Part shown: positions 23,911-31,994 of the stretch, piece after piece | How positions within the stretch are numbered: position 1 is the stretch's first letter | Layout of the letters: each line of letters begins with the position of its first letter | Assembly: GCA_050124735.1 (NCBI GenBank) | Contig: JASFEQ010000002.1 | Span: forward strand, 1-34,799 | DNA length: 34,799 nucleotides | Source: JASFEQ01 sp050124735 | GTDB taxonomy: Bacteria; Desulfobacterota; DSM-4660; Desulfatiglandales; HGW-15 | Reading direction: 5' to 3' | Position numbers and translations under genes: made by a program | The notes under the pieces: generated by a model | Told to the model about the DNA's origin: nothing | What the model saw: the letters and a program-made list of their open reading frames with translations, nothing else | Database searches by the model: none

Positions 23911-26391
23911 CTACGAATTTCTCATCCTTGAATTAATTTTCAGCCTCTCTAAAGACAACTTTATCACATCTTTGGCCTTTTCTTTTTTGGCCATATAACC
24001 CTGAAAAAAAGAATCTATTTCTTCCTCACGCCCTAACCCGCACAATGGGACGACTGCCGCGATGACCCGTTCATAATGCATTGGGTGAAACTTTTCAAGC
24101 GCTTCCAAATTGGACATATACCATTCCCACATATAAGGCACAGCATAAGGGTTGGCAGCCATATAAGTGATTGGTACAAACTTATTCCTCAGGGGCACCT
24201 CTTCCAAGATGTGTTGTTGAGCCCTTTCCACAAGTCCCCTCTCTTTGAAACTGCCCAGTGCCGCGAGCATATTCATTCTTTCATGCTCACTTTCAGAGGA
24301 GGTCAGTCTTTCAGCAAACCAATCGAAAACGCTGTTGTCACCCTGCAAGGCACCAATCTGCATGACACTTCTCATGATGTCTGGGTGGAGGTTTTCTCCA
24401 CGCATTAGGGATGAAAATTTGACAGTCGCAAACTCTAACACATCTTCAGATTCATACAAAGCCAAATGCCATAAAATCTGGTCCCTAAGTATGGATATGG
24501 TATGTCTTTCTTCTGGCTCTGGCTCAAATCCAATATCTGAGAGGACCCTCTCCAGCAATGATTTGCCTCTGGATAATATTTCATCTCTCCTCACTCCCTG
24601 TAGGATCATGGAGGCGTGGAACAGGTTCCCCGCAATGCTCGTGAGGGGCAGGAATGCATCTTCGTTGGAATAACTGGCAAGAAATTGGAGATAATCATCT
24701 ATGGAAACACGGCCGCTCCTAACCAAGGCATACAGGTCGTTTTGAATGCCCCACCTGTCCTCCTGGGATAATTCTTTCGTGGCCACCCGGCTCCCGAGTG
24801 CCTGCAAATCGTTCCCGTCCAGATATCTCACCCGGTAGAATCCGGTCTGTTCATGATTTATCTTGTAGGCCACCATGTCCCCACCCACATCCAAATGCAT
24901 GCTTTCGCCCTCGAGGAGGGCGGTTATGCGCTTTGATTGACCGTCGCTGTAAAAGACCTTGATAGCCACGGGAATGAGCCATTGCTGTCCTGCGTCATTG
25001 TCCAAATAGGTGAACCTTTTCTGTGTGAGCAACAATCTGTCCCCATCCCTCTTCCCTTCCACCAGAGGAAATCCTGGCTGTTCAATCCAGCTCTTCATCA
25101 TTTTGGTCACGGGCATGGCTGAAACCTCTTCGAGGGCTTCCCACAAGTGATGACTTGATGCGCATCCATACTCGTGCTTTCTCAAGTAGTGTCTCAGACC
25201 TTCCTTGAAGTTCTCTTTACCCACATATCCTTCCACCTGTCTTAGTATGCTTCCTCCTTTGCTATAGATAATGGGTGCGGTACTGGCCGTGATGACCACA
25301 TGCTCACCTCCAGGGATCTCTATGGGAAAGGTTTCGTGCAAGGCGTCTCTATCAAGGGCCCCATTCGTTTGGCCGTCGGAGAACTGCTCCCATATATCCC
25401 ACTCGGGATAGTAGTGAGTCACGATGCCATAGCCAAAATAGGTGGCAAAGCTCTCGTTGAGCCAGAGATACTTCCAATCAGACGGGGTGACGAGATTTCC
25501 AAACCATTGGTGGGCCATCTCATGGGCGATGACTTCGCATATCCTCTCCTCACCCGCTTTGGACGTTATATTCGGATAATGAAGAAGCAGATTTTCTCGG
25601 AACGTGATGGCACCCCAGTTCTCCATGGCACCTGCTGCAAAATCTGCAATGGCAATCAAATCAAGTTTGGGAAGGGGATACTTTATCCCATAGTAGTCTT
25701 CAGAAAATTCCAGGGCCTTTCTGCCAAAGTCTAACCCGAATTTGGCATACGCCGTCATGCCTGGCATGGTGGCCACCCGCACCAAGACTTTCCCTCTGTC
25801 GTCAATAAACTCAAATTCCCCAACGCCTAAGAAGAGCAAGTAGGTGGACATCTTGGGGGTTCTCTCAAATTTGACAAGCTTCCTGCCATCACCCAATGGC
25901 TTTTCACCGGTGATCGGAGCGTTGGAGATGGCCACCAATTTTTCATCAATAATCATCTCCACGTCAAAGGTTGCTTTTTTCAACGGATGATCAAAACAGG
26001 GAACCGCACGTCGCGCGTCGCTCTCTTCAAATTGAGTCACCGCCATGTACTTCTCATTTCCGCCCACGACGTATCTACTCCTATAGAAGCCGGCCATCTT
26101 GTCATTGATTTCTCCCTCATATTCGATCTTGAGATCTAATTTTCCGCTCGTCTCTTCAGGAAGAAATATGTTCATCGCCTCTTTCTTTGGGTCTAAAGAA
26201 AAAGGACAATCCACGTAGGAATCTCCCCGCTTCACGCCGCACTCCCGTATGGCCAGTTCCAGTATATTCAAGGAGATCTCCTGCACCGGTTCGACCGCTT
26301 CCAAGGAAATTTCCACATTTCCTTCAAATTTAAAAATGTTCAAATCCGGCTCTAAATGGATCTTATAGTTTATTGGATTTACGTCGCTCAT
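23911..26391 (-). CDS. M1 family metallo-aminopeptidase
   Basis: 826 aa zinc aminopeptidase of the PepN/ERAP type, which removes N-terminal residues from peptides. GAMEN exopeptidase motif (AAGAMENWGAITF), zinc site HEMAH at His290-His294 with the third ligand in NESFATYFG about 18 residues on, and a long ERAP1_C-like helical C-terminal domain. The frame is open to 26463, but that part runs through a REP hairpin. The ATG at 26389-26391 (MSDVNPINYKIHLEP) with GGAGAAGGAG ahead is the real start. No signal peptide, so cytoplasmic. Confidence 0.94.
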   Translation of the reverse strand: MSDVNPINYKIHLEPDLNIFKFEGNVEISLEAVEPVQEISLNILELAIRECGVKRGDSYVDCPFSLDPKKEAMNIFLPEETSGKLDLKIEYEGEINDKMAGFYRSRYVVGGNEKYMAVTQFEESDARRAVPCFDHPLKKATFDVEMIIDEKLVAISNAPITGEKPLGDGRKLVKFERTPKMSTYLLFLGVGEFEFIDDRGKVLVRVATMPGMTAYAKFGLDFGRKALEFSEDYYGIKYPLPKLDLIAIADFAAGAMENWGAITFRENLLLHYPNITSKAGEERICEVIAHEMAHQWFGNLVTPSDWKYLWLNESFATYFGYGIVTHYYPEWDIWEQFSDGQTNGALDRDALHETFPIEIPGGEHVVITASTAPIIYSKGGSILRQVEGYVGKENFKEGLRHYLRKHEYGCASSHHLWEALEEVSAMPVTKMMKSWIEQPGFPLVEGKRDGDRLLLTQKRFTYLDNDAGQQWLIPVAIKVFYSDGQSKRITALLEGESMHLDVGGDMVAYKINHEQTGFYRVRYLDGNDLQALGSRVATKELSQEDRWGIQNDLYALVRSGRVSIDDYLQFLASYSNEDAFLPLTSIAGNLFHASMILQGVRRDEILSRGKSLLERVLSDIGFEPEPEERHTISILRDQILWHLALYESEDVLEFATVKFSSLMRGENLHPDIMRSVMQIGALQGDNSVFDWFAERLTSSESEHERMNMLAALGSFKERGLVERAQQHILEEVPLRNKFVPITYMAANPYAVPYMWEWYMSNLEALEKFHPMHYERVIAAVVPLCGLGREEEIDSFFQGYMAKKEKAKDVIKLSLERLKINSRMRNS

Positions 26392-26430
26392 TTTTCTCTC
26401 CTTCTCCTGCTTTGCCTTTCCTAGATCCAC

Positions 26431-26457
26431 GGGTAGGGGAGCGTTTACGCTCCCCGA
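26431..26457 (+). repeat. REP hairpin, left copy, at the 3' side of the RAYT gene
   Basis: GTAG tetranucleotide (26433-26436) directly followed by an 8-bp-capable stem with a TTTA loop (GGGAGCG-TTTA-CGCTCCC, 26437-26454). This is the classic layout of a RAYT-linked REP: conserved GTAG/GGAG then a hairpin. It shares GGGTAGGGGAGC with the right copy, in inverse orientation. Confidence 0.85.
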
Positions 26458-26459
26458 AA

Positions 26460-26930
26460 TCAACTGGTATCATAATAGACCGCGCCGTATTTCTCTAAAT
26501 AATCCCTCGCGCTCGAAAAAGGGTAATCCTCTGCGTTTTTAACAAGATTCCATTTGACCGGATTGAAATGAATGTAGTTGAATTTCTCTTTGAATTTCCT
26601 ATCGCTGAATATAGTGAAATCATAAAACCCTTTCTGCCAAGTGCGCTCTTGTTTCAATTTGAGATTTATTTTTCTCGAACTGACACCTTTGATCTGATTT
26701 AGAATCTTTGAAAGTCCAAGGTCTCCATTAGGTTGAAGCAGCACATGGAGCTGGTCGGGCATGATGACATAAGCAAACAAAGTGTACTCCCAGGCCATCC
26801 TATTACTCAATAAAATATCGACTATTATCTCTGCGAGACGCAGTTGACGGAATATCTGTTTTCTACCTAATGTAGATGTGGTTATGAAATAAGCGGCGTT
26901 TTCAAGCTCAAAATGTGGAGGCTGAGCCAT
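26460..26930 (-). CDS. REP-associated tyrosine transposase (RAYT, Y1/TnpA_REP type)
   Basis: 156 aa single-domain Y1 transposase related to IS200/IS605 TnpA. Family landmarks: AYFITTSTLGRKQIF, AYVIMPDQLHVLLQP, GVSSRKINLKL, and the catalytic Tyr helix YIHFNPVKWNLV (Tyr119). The HUH metal motif normally reads H-U-H; here it is Gln60-Leu61-His62, so the first His is replaced. The gene is flanked by inverse REP hairpins (26431-26457 and 26950-26975), lies just upstream of the aminopeptidase, and directly after a broken lpd end. RAYTs act on REPs rather than moving as full insertion sequences. Confidence 0.92.
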   Translation of the reverse strand: MAQPPHFELENAAYFITTSTLGRKQIFRQLRLAEIIVDILLSNRMAWEYTLFAYVIMPDQLHVLLQPNGDLGLSKILNQIKGVSSRKINLKLKQERTWQKGFYDFTIFSDRKFKEKFNYIHFNPVKWNLVKNAEDYPFSSARDYLEKYGAVYYDTS

Positions 26931-26949
26931 ATACTATACCTCTGGTCAC

Positions 26950-26975
26950 GGCGAGCCTGAAGGCTCCCCTACCCT
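26950..26975 (-). repeat. REP hairpin, right copy, upstream of the RAYT gene
   Basis: On the minus strand, GGGTAGGGGAGC begins at 26974; GTAG (26972-26969) is followed by GAGCC-TTCA-GGCTC. It is the inverse partner of the left copy, so the two REPs frame the transposase gene with GTAG ends facing outward. Confidence 0.85.
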
Positions 26976-27142
26976 CAGGTTAAGAGATTATAGTTTTTTG
27001 GTCTTTTTTTCTTGGGTAAAATATGGGTCACACTTCCCAGAAAGATCTCAGCAGCCTCTCCCAGAGTCTCTGAAAGCGTGGGGTGCGGATGAATACTCAA
27101 TCCCATATCCTCGGCAAGGGTAGCCGTGTAATGGTGTGTTAT
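26975..27142 (-). pseudogene. C-terminal remnant of dihydrolipoamide dehydrogenase
   Basis: About 55 codons, open to a stop at 26975-26977. The segment MGLSIHPHPTLSETLGEAAE, followed by FLGSVTHI, is the characteristic C-terminus of the pyridine-nucleotide disulfide oxidoreductase Lpd: the His-Pro(-His-Pro)-Thr-Leu-Ser-Glu stretch carries the catalytic His of the neighbouring subunit. Everything upstream (FAD and NAD domains, redox Cys pair) is missing; homology stops at about 27140, where the stop of the thioesterase gene is met. It has no start of its own and is best read as the leftover of a deletion. The right REP lies at its 3' end. Confidence 0.8.
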
Positions 27143-27143
27143 C

Positions 27144-27605
27144 TTACAAGAACTTCGGCGGCAATTCCCCATGGCCCTGCATCTTCAAATCTTTCAATAC
27201 CATCATGGTCTCCGTGCCGTGGGCGAGCAACTTTCCTGTCTCGTCCTCAACTGATGCCTCCGCCAAGCAGATGCTTTTGCCCACCTTTATATTTTTGCCT
27301 TTCGCAATGAGAGAACCGGATGAAATGGGAGCCAAGTAGTTGAGTTTCAACTCTACCGTGGTTATTCCAAAGTCGTCATCAATCTGGGGATATACGGCCC
27401 AGAATGCGGCCGCATCCACCACAGCTGCATAGACCCCTCCATGAACCATGCCGAAAGGCTGAAAATGTTTTTCCTCAACAATCATCTCCAGTCGGGATTC
27501 ACCCCAATCCAAATTCGTAATATGCATAGAAATTAGGGTGAAAAAGGGACTTCCATTCACCTTCTTAGCAACGGCCTCAAGATAGGCTGGATTGACTCTC
27601 TTCAC
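27144..27605 (-). CDS. PaaI-type hotdog thioesterase
   Basis: 153 aa single hotdog domain. The motif FGMVHGGVYAAVVDAAAFWAV (interface helix with HGG) and GTTVELKLNYL-like strand (ITTVELKLNYLAPISSG) are typical of PaaI/YbgC-like acyl-CoA thioesterases; the exact acyl group is unknown. The start is GTG at 27603-27605 with GGAAAGGGGATT upstream. It lies 21 bp after the RlpA gene on the same strand. Confidence 0.88.
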   Translation of the reverse strand: MKRVNPAYLEAVAKKVNGSPFFTLISMHITNLDWGESRLEMIVEEKHFQPFGMVHGGVYAAVVDAAAFWAVYPQIDDDFGITTVELKLNYLAPISSGSLIAKGKNIKVGKSICLAEASVEDETGKLLAHGTETMMVLKDLKMQGHGELPPKFL

Positions 27606-27626
27606 GCTAATCCCCTTTCCAATAAT

Positions 27627-28328
27627 CTATCCCTTGGCCTCGACCGTCTCCACTCGAACTCGTGCGGTTCCCTTTTTGTAAAACCCAAGCTTCCGTGCAG
27701 CACCCGCACTCAGGTCAATAATTCGGCCCTTCACAAAGGGACCTCGATCATTGACCCGCACGATGATGGATCGACGATTTTCAAGGTTTGTGACGCGTAC
27801 ATGGGTTGGCAGAGGGAGGTATTTATGTGCAGCGTTTAGGCCATTGGGATTAAAGGCCTCACCATTTGCCGTCATGTGCCCCCCCCTCTTTCGACGGGTC
27901 TCATACCCATACCAGGAGGCCAAGCCCTCTTCCCGGTATTTCTTGGCCTTTGCCACGGACATGGGAACATACCTTTTCCCATGGACAACGTATGGTGAAT
28001 TCTTGACTCGACCCTTCTTGATGGCCTCTTTGGGAGGCAGATCGTCAATGGTTTCGATTTCTTCACGGGTAAGAGGCCAATCGAAAGGTGCCTTGACCAC
28101 TTTAAATGTAAAGCCTCCCAGCTTATAGACCACCTTGCCGGTTCCGATGGTAAGTTTGGTGACCCCCTTGGTCACTTTGTAGGTGGTGGTTAACGTCCCC
28201 TTACCCACATTGTAAGTCCCTTTTCCCACTTTGTAAGTCCCCTTAACAACACTACAGGTTGAAAGGAGCAGGGGTAAAAGACCCAGAAGAATAGTAAACA
28301 ATCCTGCAGCCAAAGCTTTTCTTCTCAT
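27627..28328 (-). CDS. rlpA: RlpA-like septal ring lytic transglycosylase / DPBB lipoprotein
   Basis: 233 aa. N-terminal hydrophobic segment with a lipobox-like end LLLSTC (Thr before the Cys is unusual), then a stretch of repeated VGKGTY/VTKG units (about residues 20-65), then the double-psi beta-barrel: GLASWYGYETRRKRGGHMTA, LPTHVRVTNLENRRSIIVRV, NDRGPFVKGRIIDLS. RlpA cleaves denuded glycans at the septum in some species. I prefer ATG 28326-28328 over the TTG at 28346. No SPOR domain is present. Confidence 0.87.
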   Translation of the reverse strand: MRRKALAAGLFTILLGLLPLLLSTCSVVKGTYKVGKGTYNVGKGTLTTTYKVTKGVTKLTIGTGKVVYKLGGFTFKVVKAPFDWPLTREEIETIDDLPPKEAIKKGRVKNSPYVVHGKRYVPMSVAKAKKYREEGLASWYGYETRRKRGGHMTANGEAFNPNGLNAAHKYLPLPTHVRVTNLENRRSIIVRVNDRGPFVKGRIIDLSAGAARKLGFYKKGTARVRVETVEAKG

Positions 28329-28459
28329 GTCATTTGATCTGTCCAATTTACATCACCCGAAACCGTTATGCCAACAGCGCATGGCACGTGAACTCTGAGG
28401 GCCTCATCATCAGTTACCGGAGTCAGAAAAGAGTTATTCAACAAATTCAACAACGTCCC

Positions 28460-29335
28460 CTAATTGTTATCTACCATCAATGAGAGGGATATGGTGGTCT
28501 GATCTTCAGCACTCCTCCTTGAGAGGATTTCCCGGATGACTTCATTACTCCCTTGCCCATGACCACCTATGGTTACCCACTGTCCTTTTGAGACGGATAC
28601 TCTGGTTGAGGCCTCTGACAAACGGATGACGCCTTTTTCTCCCGGCTCCTTATAGGAAACTCTCGGGATGATCTCTATGTGCACACGCTCTTTCGTGACA
28701 ACGGGCCTCACCTCCATACCTGTCTCCATATGCTGAAAGTCCGCTTTCTTTACAGAACGTGCATATCGCCGGCACAAATACCCCCATCTTTCTGTATAGG
28801 GGATCTCTGTTCCCACCCGGATGTAGGCTGCATCCCCGGAAAGGACACGCACAAATGATTCGGAGCTCTGTGCCACACTCCCCCTCCTGTCCTGTGCGCG
28901 CACATGCACGCCTTCCTTCTTGCTGCCCCTTCCTACCGAGACAGACCAATTATCCCCTGAAACCTTGCCAGATGTAGAAATATCCCTGTTTTTTGAAATG
29001 CCTGTCTGCTGAAACCTGAATCGAATGGTGACCTGCTCTACGGGTTTGTCGATATGGGCCAAAAAATCACGAATCTTCTTCACCGAAGCGCTATCGTCTG
29101 ATACCACAATGGTGTTTGTACGCACATCAACGGTAGCCCTGCCCTGTGGTGAAAGCAGCGTCTCCACCATGGGCAGCACTCCAGAAGCATCTCTAAAATT
29201 GACGCTTATCACGGCTGTCTCTGCCAGGCATGTGTTTTGAGGAATGATATGAGAAAAGATCAGAAGAATGAGAAAAGCAAGTAATGCTTTTCTGCCATGC
29301 ACGAGTACATTCCTTTGGGAGACCAAAATCAACAT
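28460..29335 (-). CDS. Secretin-derived periplasmic protein (short type II/III/PilQ-like)
   Basis: 291 aa with a signal peptide (ALLAFLILLIFSHIIPQNT, cut near CLA). Residues about 43-110 match a secretin N-domain (TNTIVVSDDSASVKKIRDFL, then AHIDKPVEQVTIRF). The second half matches part of the secretin C-domain (AAYIRVGTEIPY; GMEVRPVV; VHIEIIPRVSY; WVTIGGHGQGSNEV). The length is about half that of real secretins and no other secretion or pilus gene is nearby. A GTG at 29302 with AAGGAA before it is an alternative start. Role unknown. Confidence 0.82.
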   Translation of the reverse strand: MLILVSQRNVLVHGRKALLAFLILLIFSHIIPQNTCLAETAVISVNFRDASGVLPMVETLLSPQGRATVDVRTNTIVVSDDSASVKKIRDFLAHIDKPVEQVTIRFRFQQTGISKNRDISTSGKVSGDNWSVSVGRGSKKEGVHVRAQDRRGSVAQSSESFVRVLSGDAAYIRVGTEIPYTERWGYLCRRYARSVKKADFQHMETGMEVRPVVTKERVHIEIIPRVSYKEPGEKGVIRLSEASTRVSVSKGQWVTIGGHGQGSNEVIREILSRRSAEDQTTISLSLMVDNN

Positions 29336-29648
29336 AGAAGACAGCCACTCTTTCCAGATGGCGAATTTCTCTCGAATATACAGTATATTAGGTTAAGTCG
29401 AATGGACTGTAAAGGGAAAAGTCTTTAGCGGTCTGGTTTCCTGGTGACGTCGTCATCTTATTTTGATAAGGTCCTATTACGATAATAATCTGCATTCCTT
29501 TTGAATTCCCACTATGCACCGCAGAGCCGCCAGTGGTCGCCAAAACTATGGCAAGGCAACGATGACGGCAAATGGAAAGCAAAAAGAGATAAGCCTCAGC
29601 GCTCTCAGCGCCTTTGCGGTGAATAAAATCACATTTGGACATATTGCC
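29336..29648. other. Divergent spacer with a degenerate CGCAGAG/CAGCGC palindrome
   Basis: It separates the secretin-like gene from cinA. The segment 29517-29627 begins CACCGCAGAGCCGCCAG and ends CTCAGCGCCTTTGCGGTGAA, a degraded mirrored repeat. A short palindrome ATATACAGTATAT lies at about 29377-29389 and could be an operator. The cinA frame is open through the repeat from 29514, but that part is not coding in character. Confidence 0.6.
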
Positions 29649-30884
29649 ATGAATGCGACTCCCCATACCCCCACCTGTGAAATTGTGACCATAGGCAGTG
29701 AACTCCTGTTAGGTCAGATCATGGACACCAACACTTCCTATCTGGCCCAAGAGTTGGGGCGAATCGGCGTGACCACTCGTTTTCGCACATCTGTTGGGGA
29801 TAGGCAGGAGGAGATCAGCCAGGTCATTCGGAGCGGCGTTGAGAGATGTGACATGGTCGTGACCACTGGGGGTCTTGGACCCACGCTGGATGATCTAACC
29901 CGCGAGGCGGTGGCAAGGGTGGCAGGGGTGAACCTGGAGTTCAAACAGGATCTCATGGACCTGATAGAAGAATTCTTCCAGCGCGCCGGTTACAAGATGC
30001 CCGAGAATAATCGGAAACAGGCCTATGTACCAGAGGGCAGCCAAGTTATTCTCAACCCAGTGGGAACAGCCCCCTGTTTTATCGCAGAGGCGGATGGAAA
30101 GCCTATCATTTGCCTTCCAGGCGTTCCCAGGGAGCTCAAGTATTTGTGGGATCGGGAGATTTCGGCCTGGATCCGGAAAAGATTTGGGCTTACAGATCAA
30201 AAGATCACTTACAGGGTCCTAAAAGTGGTGGGGCTCGGTGAAAGCGGCGTAGACCGATTGATCGGCGACCTCATGGGCGTGGGGAAAAACCCGGAAGTGG
30301 GGTTGTTGGCTTCTTCAGGTGAGATCAAGGTCCGCATAACGGCCACCGCACGAGACGATATGGAGGCCAAAGGGCTAATTCGACCTGTTGAAGAGGAGAT
30401 TCGATCCCGCCTGGGAAAAAAGATCTATGGGATTGACGATGAGACGCTGGAAGGTGTCATTGATTCCATGCTCCTCCAAAAAGGATTGACCCTTGCCATT
30501 TTGGAGACATTCACGGCTGGGCTGGCCGCGCAGAGGCTGTACCGAATTCCATCATCCCAGTTACTGGACAGCCGAGTTATCCCTGATCAAGAGCAGCTGC
30601 TAAGGCTATTGGGTAAGAGTAGCGGGTCGCTGGACATTAAGACTGCATCGACCCTTGCCCGAAAGCTGAGGGAGATGACGCAGGCGCATGTGGGACTTTC
30701 TATAGTCGGTCATCTAGAAAAAAACAAGGGGAGCTCTGGGATGGATGGTTTTGCCGCTGCCATTGGGGATGGGTTTGAAAAGTATTTTTCATGGCAGATG
30801 GGCGGCCACTTCCGCACCCTTCAAGAACGGGGCGCCGTGATCGGCCTCAATACTTTGCGCCTCGCCCTCCTTGAAACACGATAG
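29649..30884 (+). CDS. cinA: CinA-like protein with eroded C-terminal deamidase domain
   Basis: 411 aa. The N-terminal MoCF/COG1058 domain (CEIVTIGSELLLGQIMDTN; VVTTGGLGPTLDDLTREAVA) looks intact and is linked to ADP-ribose/NAD repair pyrophosphatase activity. The middle domain follows (GEIKVRITATA). In the C-terminal PncC domain the canonical AESCTGG signature is replaced by LETFTAG (residues 285-291), and the GGVVxYSNxxK block by SRVIPDQEQ, so nicotinamide nucleotide deamidase activity is doubtful. ATG at 29649-29651 chosen because family homology begins there. Confidence 0.9.
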   Translation: MNATPHTPTCEIVTIGSELLLGQIMDTNTSYLAQELGRIGVTTRFRTSVGDRQEEISQVIRSGVERCDMVVTTGGLGPTLDDLTREAVARVAGVNLEFKQDLMDLIEEFFQRAGYKMPENNRKQAYVPEGSQVILNPVGTAPCFIAEADGKPIICLPGVPRELKYLWDREISAWIRKRFGLTDQKITYRVLKVVGLGESGVDRLIGDLMGVGKNPEVGLLASSGEIKVRITATARDDMEAKGLIRPVEEEIRSRLGKKIYGIDDETLEGVIDSMLLQKGLTLAILETFTAGLAAQRLYRIPSSQLLDSRVIPDQEQLLRLLGKSSGSLDIKTASTLARKLREMTQAHVGLSIVGHLEKNKGSSGMDGFAAAIGDGFEKYFSWQMGGHFRTLQERGAVIGLNTLRLALLETR

Positions 30885-30946
30885 GGGTCAGGCCTACATT
30901 CTTGACAGATGTCATGTCCTGTCAAGAGTGTAGGCCTGACCCCTAT
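30881..30946. terminator. 28-bp hairpin between convergent genes (REP-like, bidirectional terminator candidate)
   Basis: ATAGGGGTCAGGCCTACATT (30881 onward, arm to 30908) pairs with its inverse at 30919-30946 around a 10-nt loop. The only mismatch is a T opposite G, a wobble pair in RNA. The cinA stop codon lies inside the left arm, and the thioesterase stop is 5 bp beyond the right arm. No U-run follows, so termination is inferred from position. Confidence 0.7.
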
Positions 30947-30950
30947 ATCT

Positions 30951-31457
30951 TTAGATTTCGCAACTGTCGAAGTCCTGCTGACAAGCCTTCTCCTTGGTCT
31001 TCTCCTGAAGTCGCATTTCCCTCCTCGCCTTGGCCTCACGGTTTCGCCTTGTCTCTTCCTCTGATTCCAGTATCAGCGGTGGTATTTCTTTGGGCCGACC
31101 GTTTCCATCCAGCGCAACAAAGGTCAGATAGGCCGAAGCCGTGTGACGAACCTGACCGGTGATCACATCCTCGGTCTCGGCCCGGACACCAATCTCCATG
31201 GAAGTTCTCCCCACATAATTGATGCTCGCTCTAAGCGTAAGGAGATTTCCCACAAAAACGGGATGATGAAAATCAAGCCTGTCAATGGAAGCGGTGACGC
31301 AGTTAGAGCGTGCATGACGGGCTGCCACAAAACCCGCAGCCGTATCCACATGTTTCATGATGACGCCACCGTGAACATTTCCCGCTATGTTTGCATCCTG
31401 GGGTAACATGACATGTGAGATGGCGATCCCACTTTCTTTGACTCTTTTTCCCTCCAT
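30951..31457 (-). CDS. Acyl-CoA thioesterase, BACH/YciA hotdog type
   Basis: 168 aa hotdog thioesterase acting on acyl-CoA esters. The family core reads VMLPQDANIAGNVHGGVIMK (Asp and HGG motif), VTASIDRLDFHHPVFVGNLL and MEIGVRAE. The C-terminal tail is strongly charged and coiled (EEETRRNREAKARREMRLQE). The start is ATG 31455-31457 with GAGGAGG upstream; the longer frame to 31505 is unlikely to be used. Confidence 0.92.
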   Translation of the reverse strand: MEGKRVKESGIAISHVMLPQDANIAGNVHGGVIMKHVDTAAGFVAARHARSNCVTASIDRLDFHHPVFVGNLLTLRASINYVGRTSMEIGVRAETEDVITGQVRHTASAYLTFVALDGNGRPKEIPPLILESEEETRRNREAKARREMRLQEKTKEKACQQDFDSCEI

Positions 31458-31670
31458 TCTTGCCTCCTCGTTAAGGAAAAATAAGATAGTTAAAAGATAA
31501 GTCAATGTACATTATTTTCTCGGAGCAACTCTGAATTTAATTAGACAGGATAGACAGGATTGACCTGATATTCTTTGTCCTTTTGTCCTTCCCGCCTGCC
31601 TCGCCACAAGGCTCTCAAAGCTATTAACATTTCTTTGACACAGGTTCTGCTCCGCAGAACACACAGATTT

Positions 31671-31712
31671 CACCCGCCGTCGCTGAAGCTATGGCGGGTG
31701 TTTTCTTTTTTT
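31671..31712 (+). terminator. Intrinsic terminator-like hairpin upstream of the AOR promoter
   Basis: CACCCGCC (31671-31678) and GGCGGGTG (31693-31700) form an 8-bp GC stem followed by TTTTCTTTTTTT. It reads on the plus strand although the nearest plus gene upstream (cinA) ends 790 bp earlier, so it may insulate the AOR transcription unit. Confidence 0.65.
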
Positions 31713-31842
31713 CGTGTTTTCGTGATTAAGAAGCCTTTCTGAAGTTCTCGTCCAGTGGGTGTATGGTCAAAATTAACCCGGAGAGGTTTCCATTCCGGAT
31801 TATGTCTAAAATGACATAACCAATGAATATCATTGTTCTTCC

Positions 31843-31871
31843 TTGACATTTTAGATGGCGGCGAGTATTCA
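31843..31871 (+). promoter_or_regulatory. Putative promoter of the AOR gene
   Basis: TTGACA (31843-31848), 17-nt spacer, TATTCA (31866-31871) about 125 bp before the AOR ATG. The -35 box is perfect and the -10 box is weak. Confidence 0.4.
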
Positions 31872-31994
31872 TAATTTTTTAGGTTTAAGAGCAACCTTCC
31901 CACCTAGCGGAAGGACAGATATTGCTCCAAATTGCCACGTAAAACAAGGCATCAAACACCTTTATAGTAAACACTTGGGGAAAGGAGGAGGTTT

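Larger units (their letters stand above)
31458..31994. other. 537-bp spacer upstream of the AOR gene, no gene recognised
   Basis: It holds a short tandem GACAGGAT (31546-31561), a small hairpin GTTCTGC-TCC-GCAGAAC (31644-31660), a terminator-like stem at 31671-31712 and a putative promoter at 31843-31871. The open frame on the minus strand at 31670-31903 has no recognisable features and no ribosome binding site that I can support. Confidence 0.6.

Noticed and set aside
26392..26463. Longer N-terminus of the M1 aminopeptidase
   Set aside because: It would be encoded by the REP hairpin; a strong ribosome binding site precedes the ATG at 26391.
29514..29648. N-terminal extension of CinA (45 codons)
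   Set aside because: It reads through a degraded intergenic repeat; family homology begins at the ATG at 29649.
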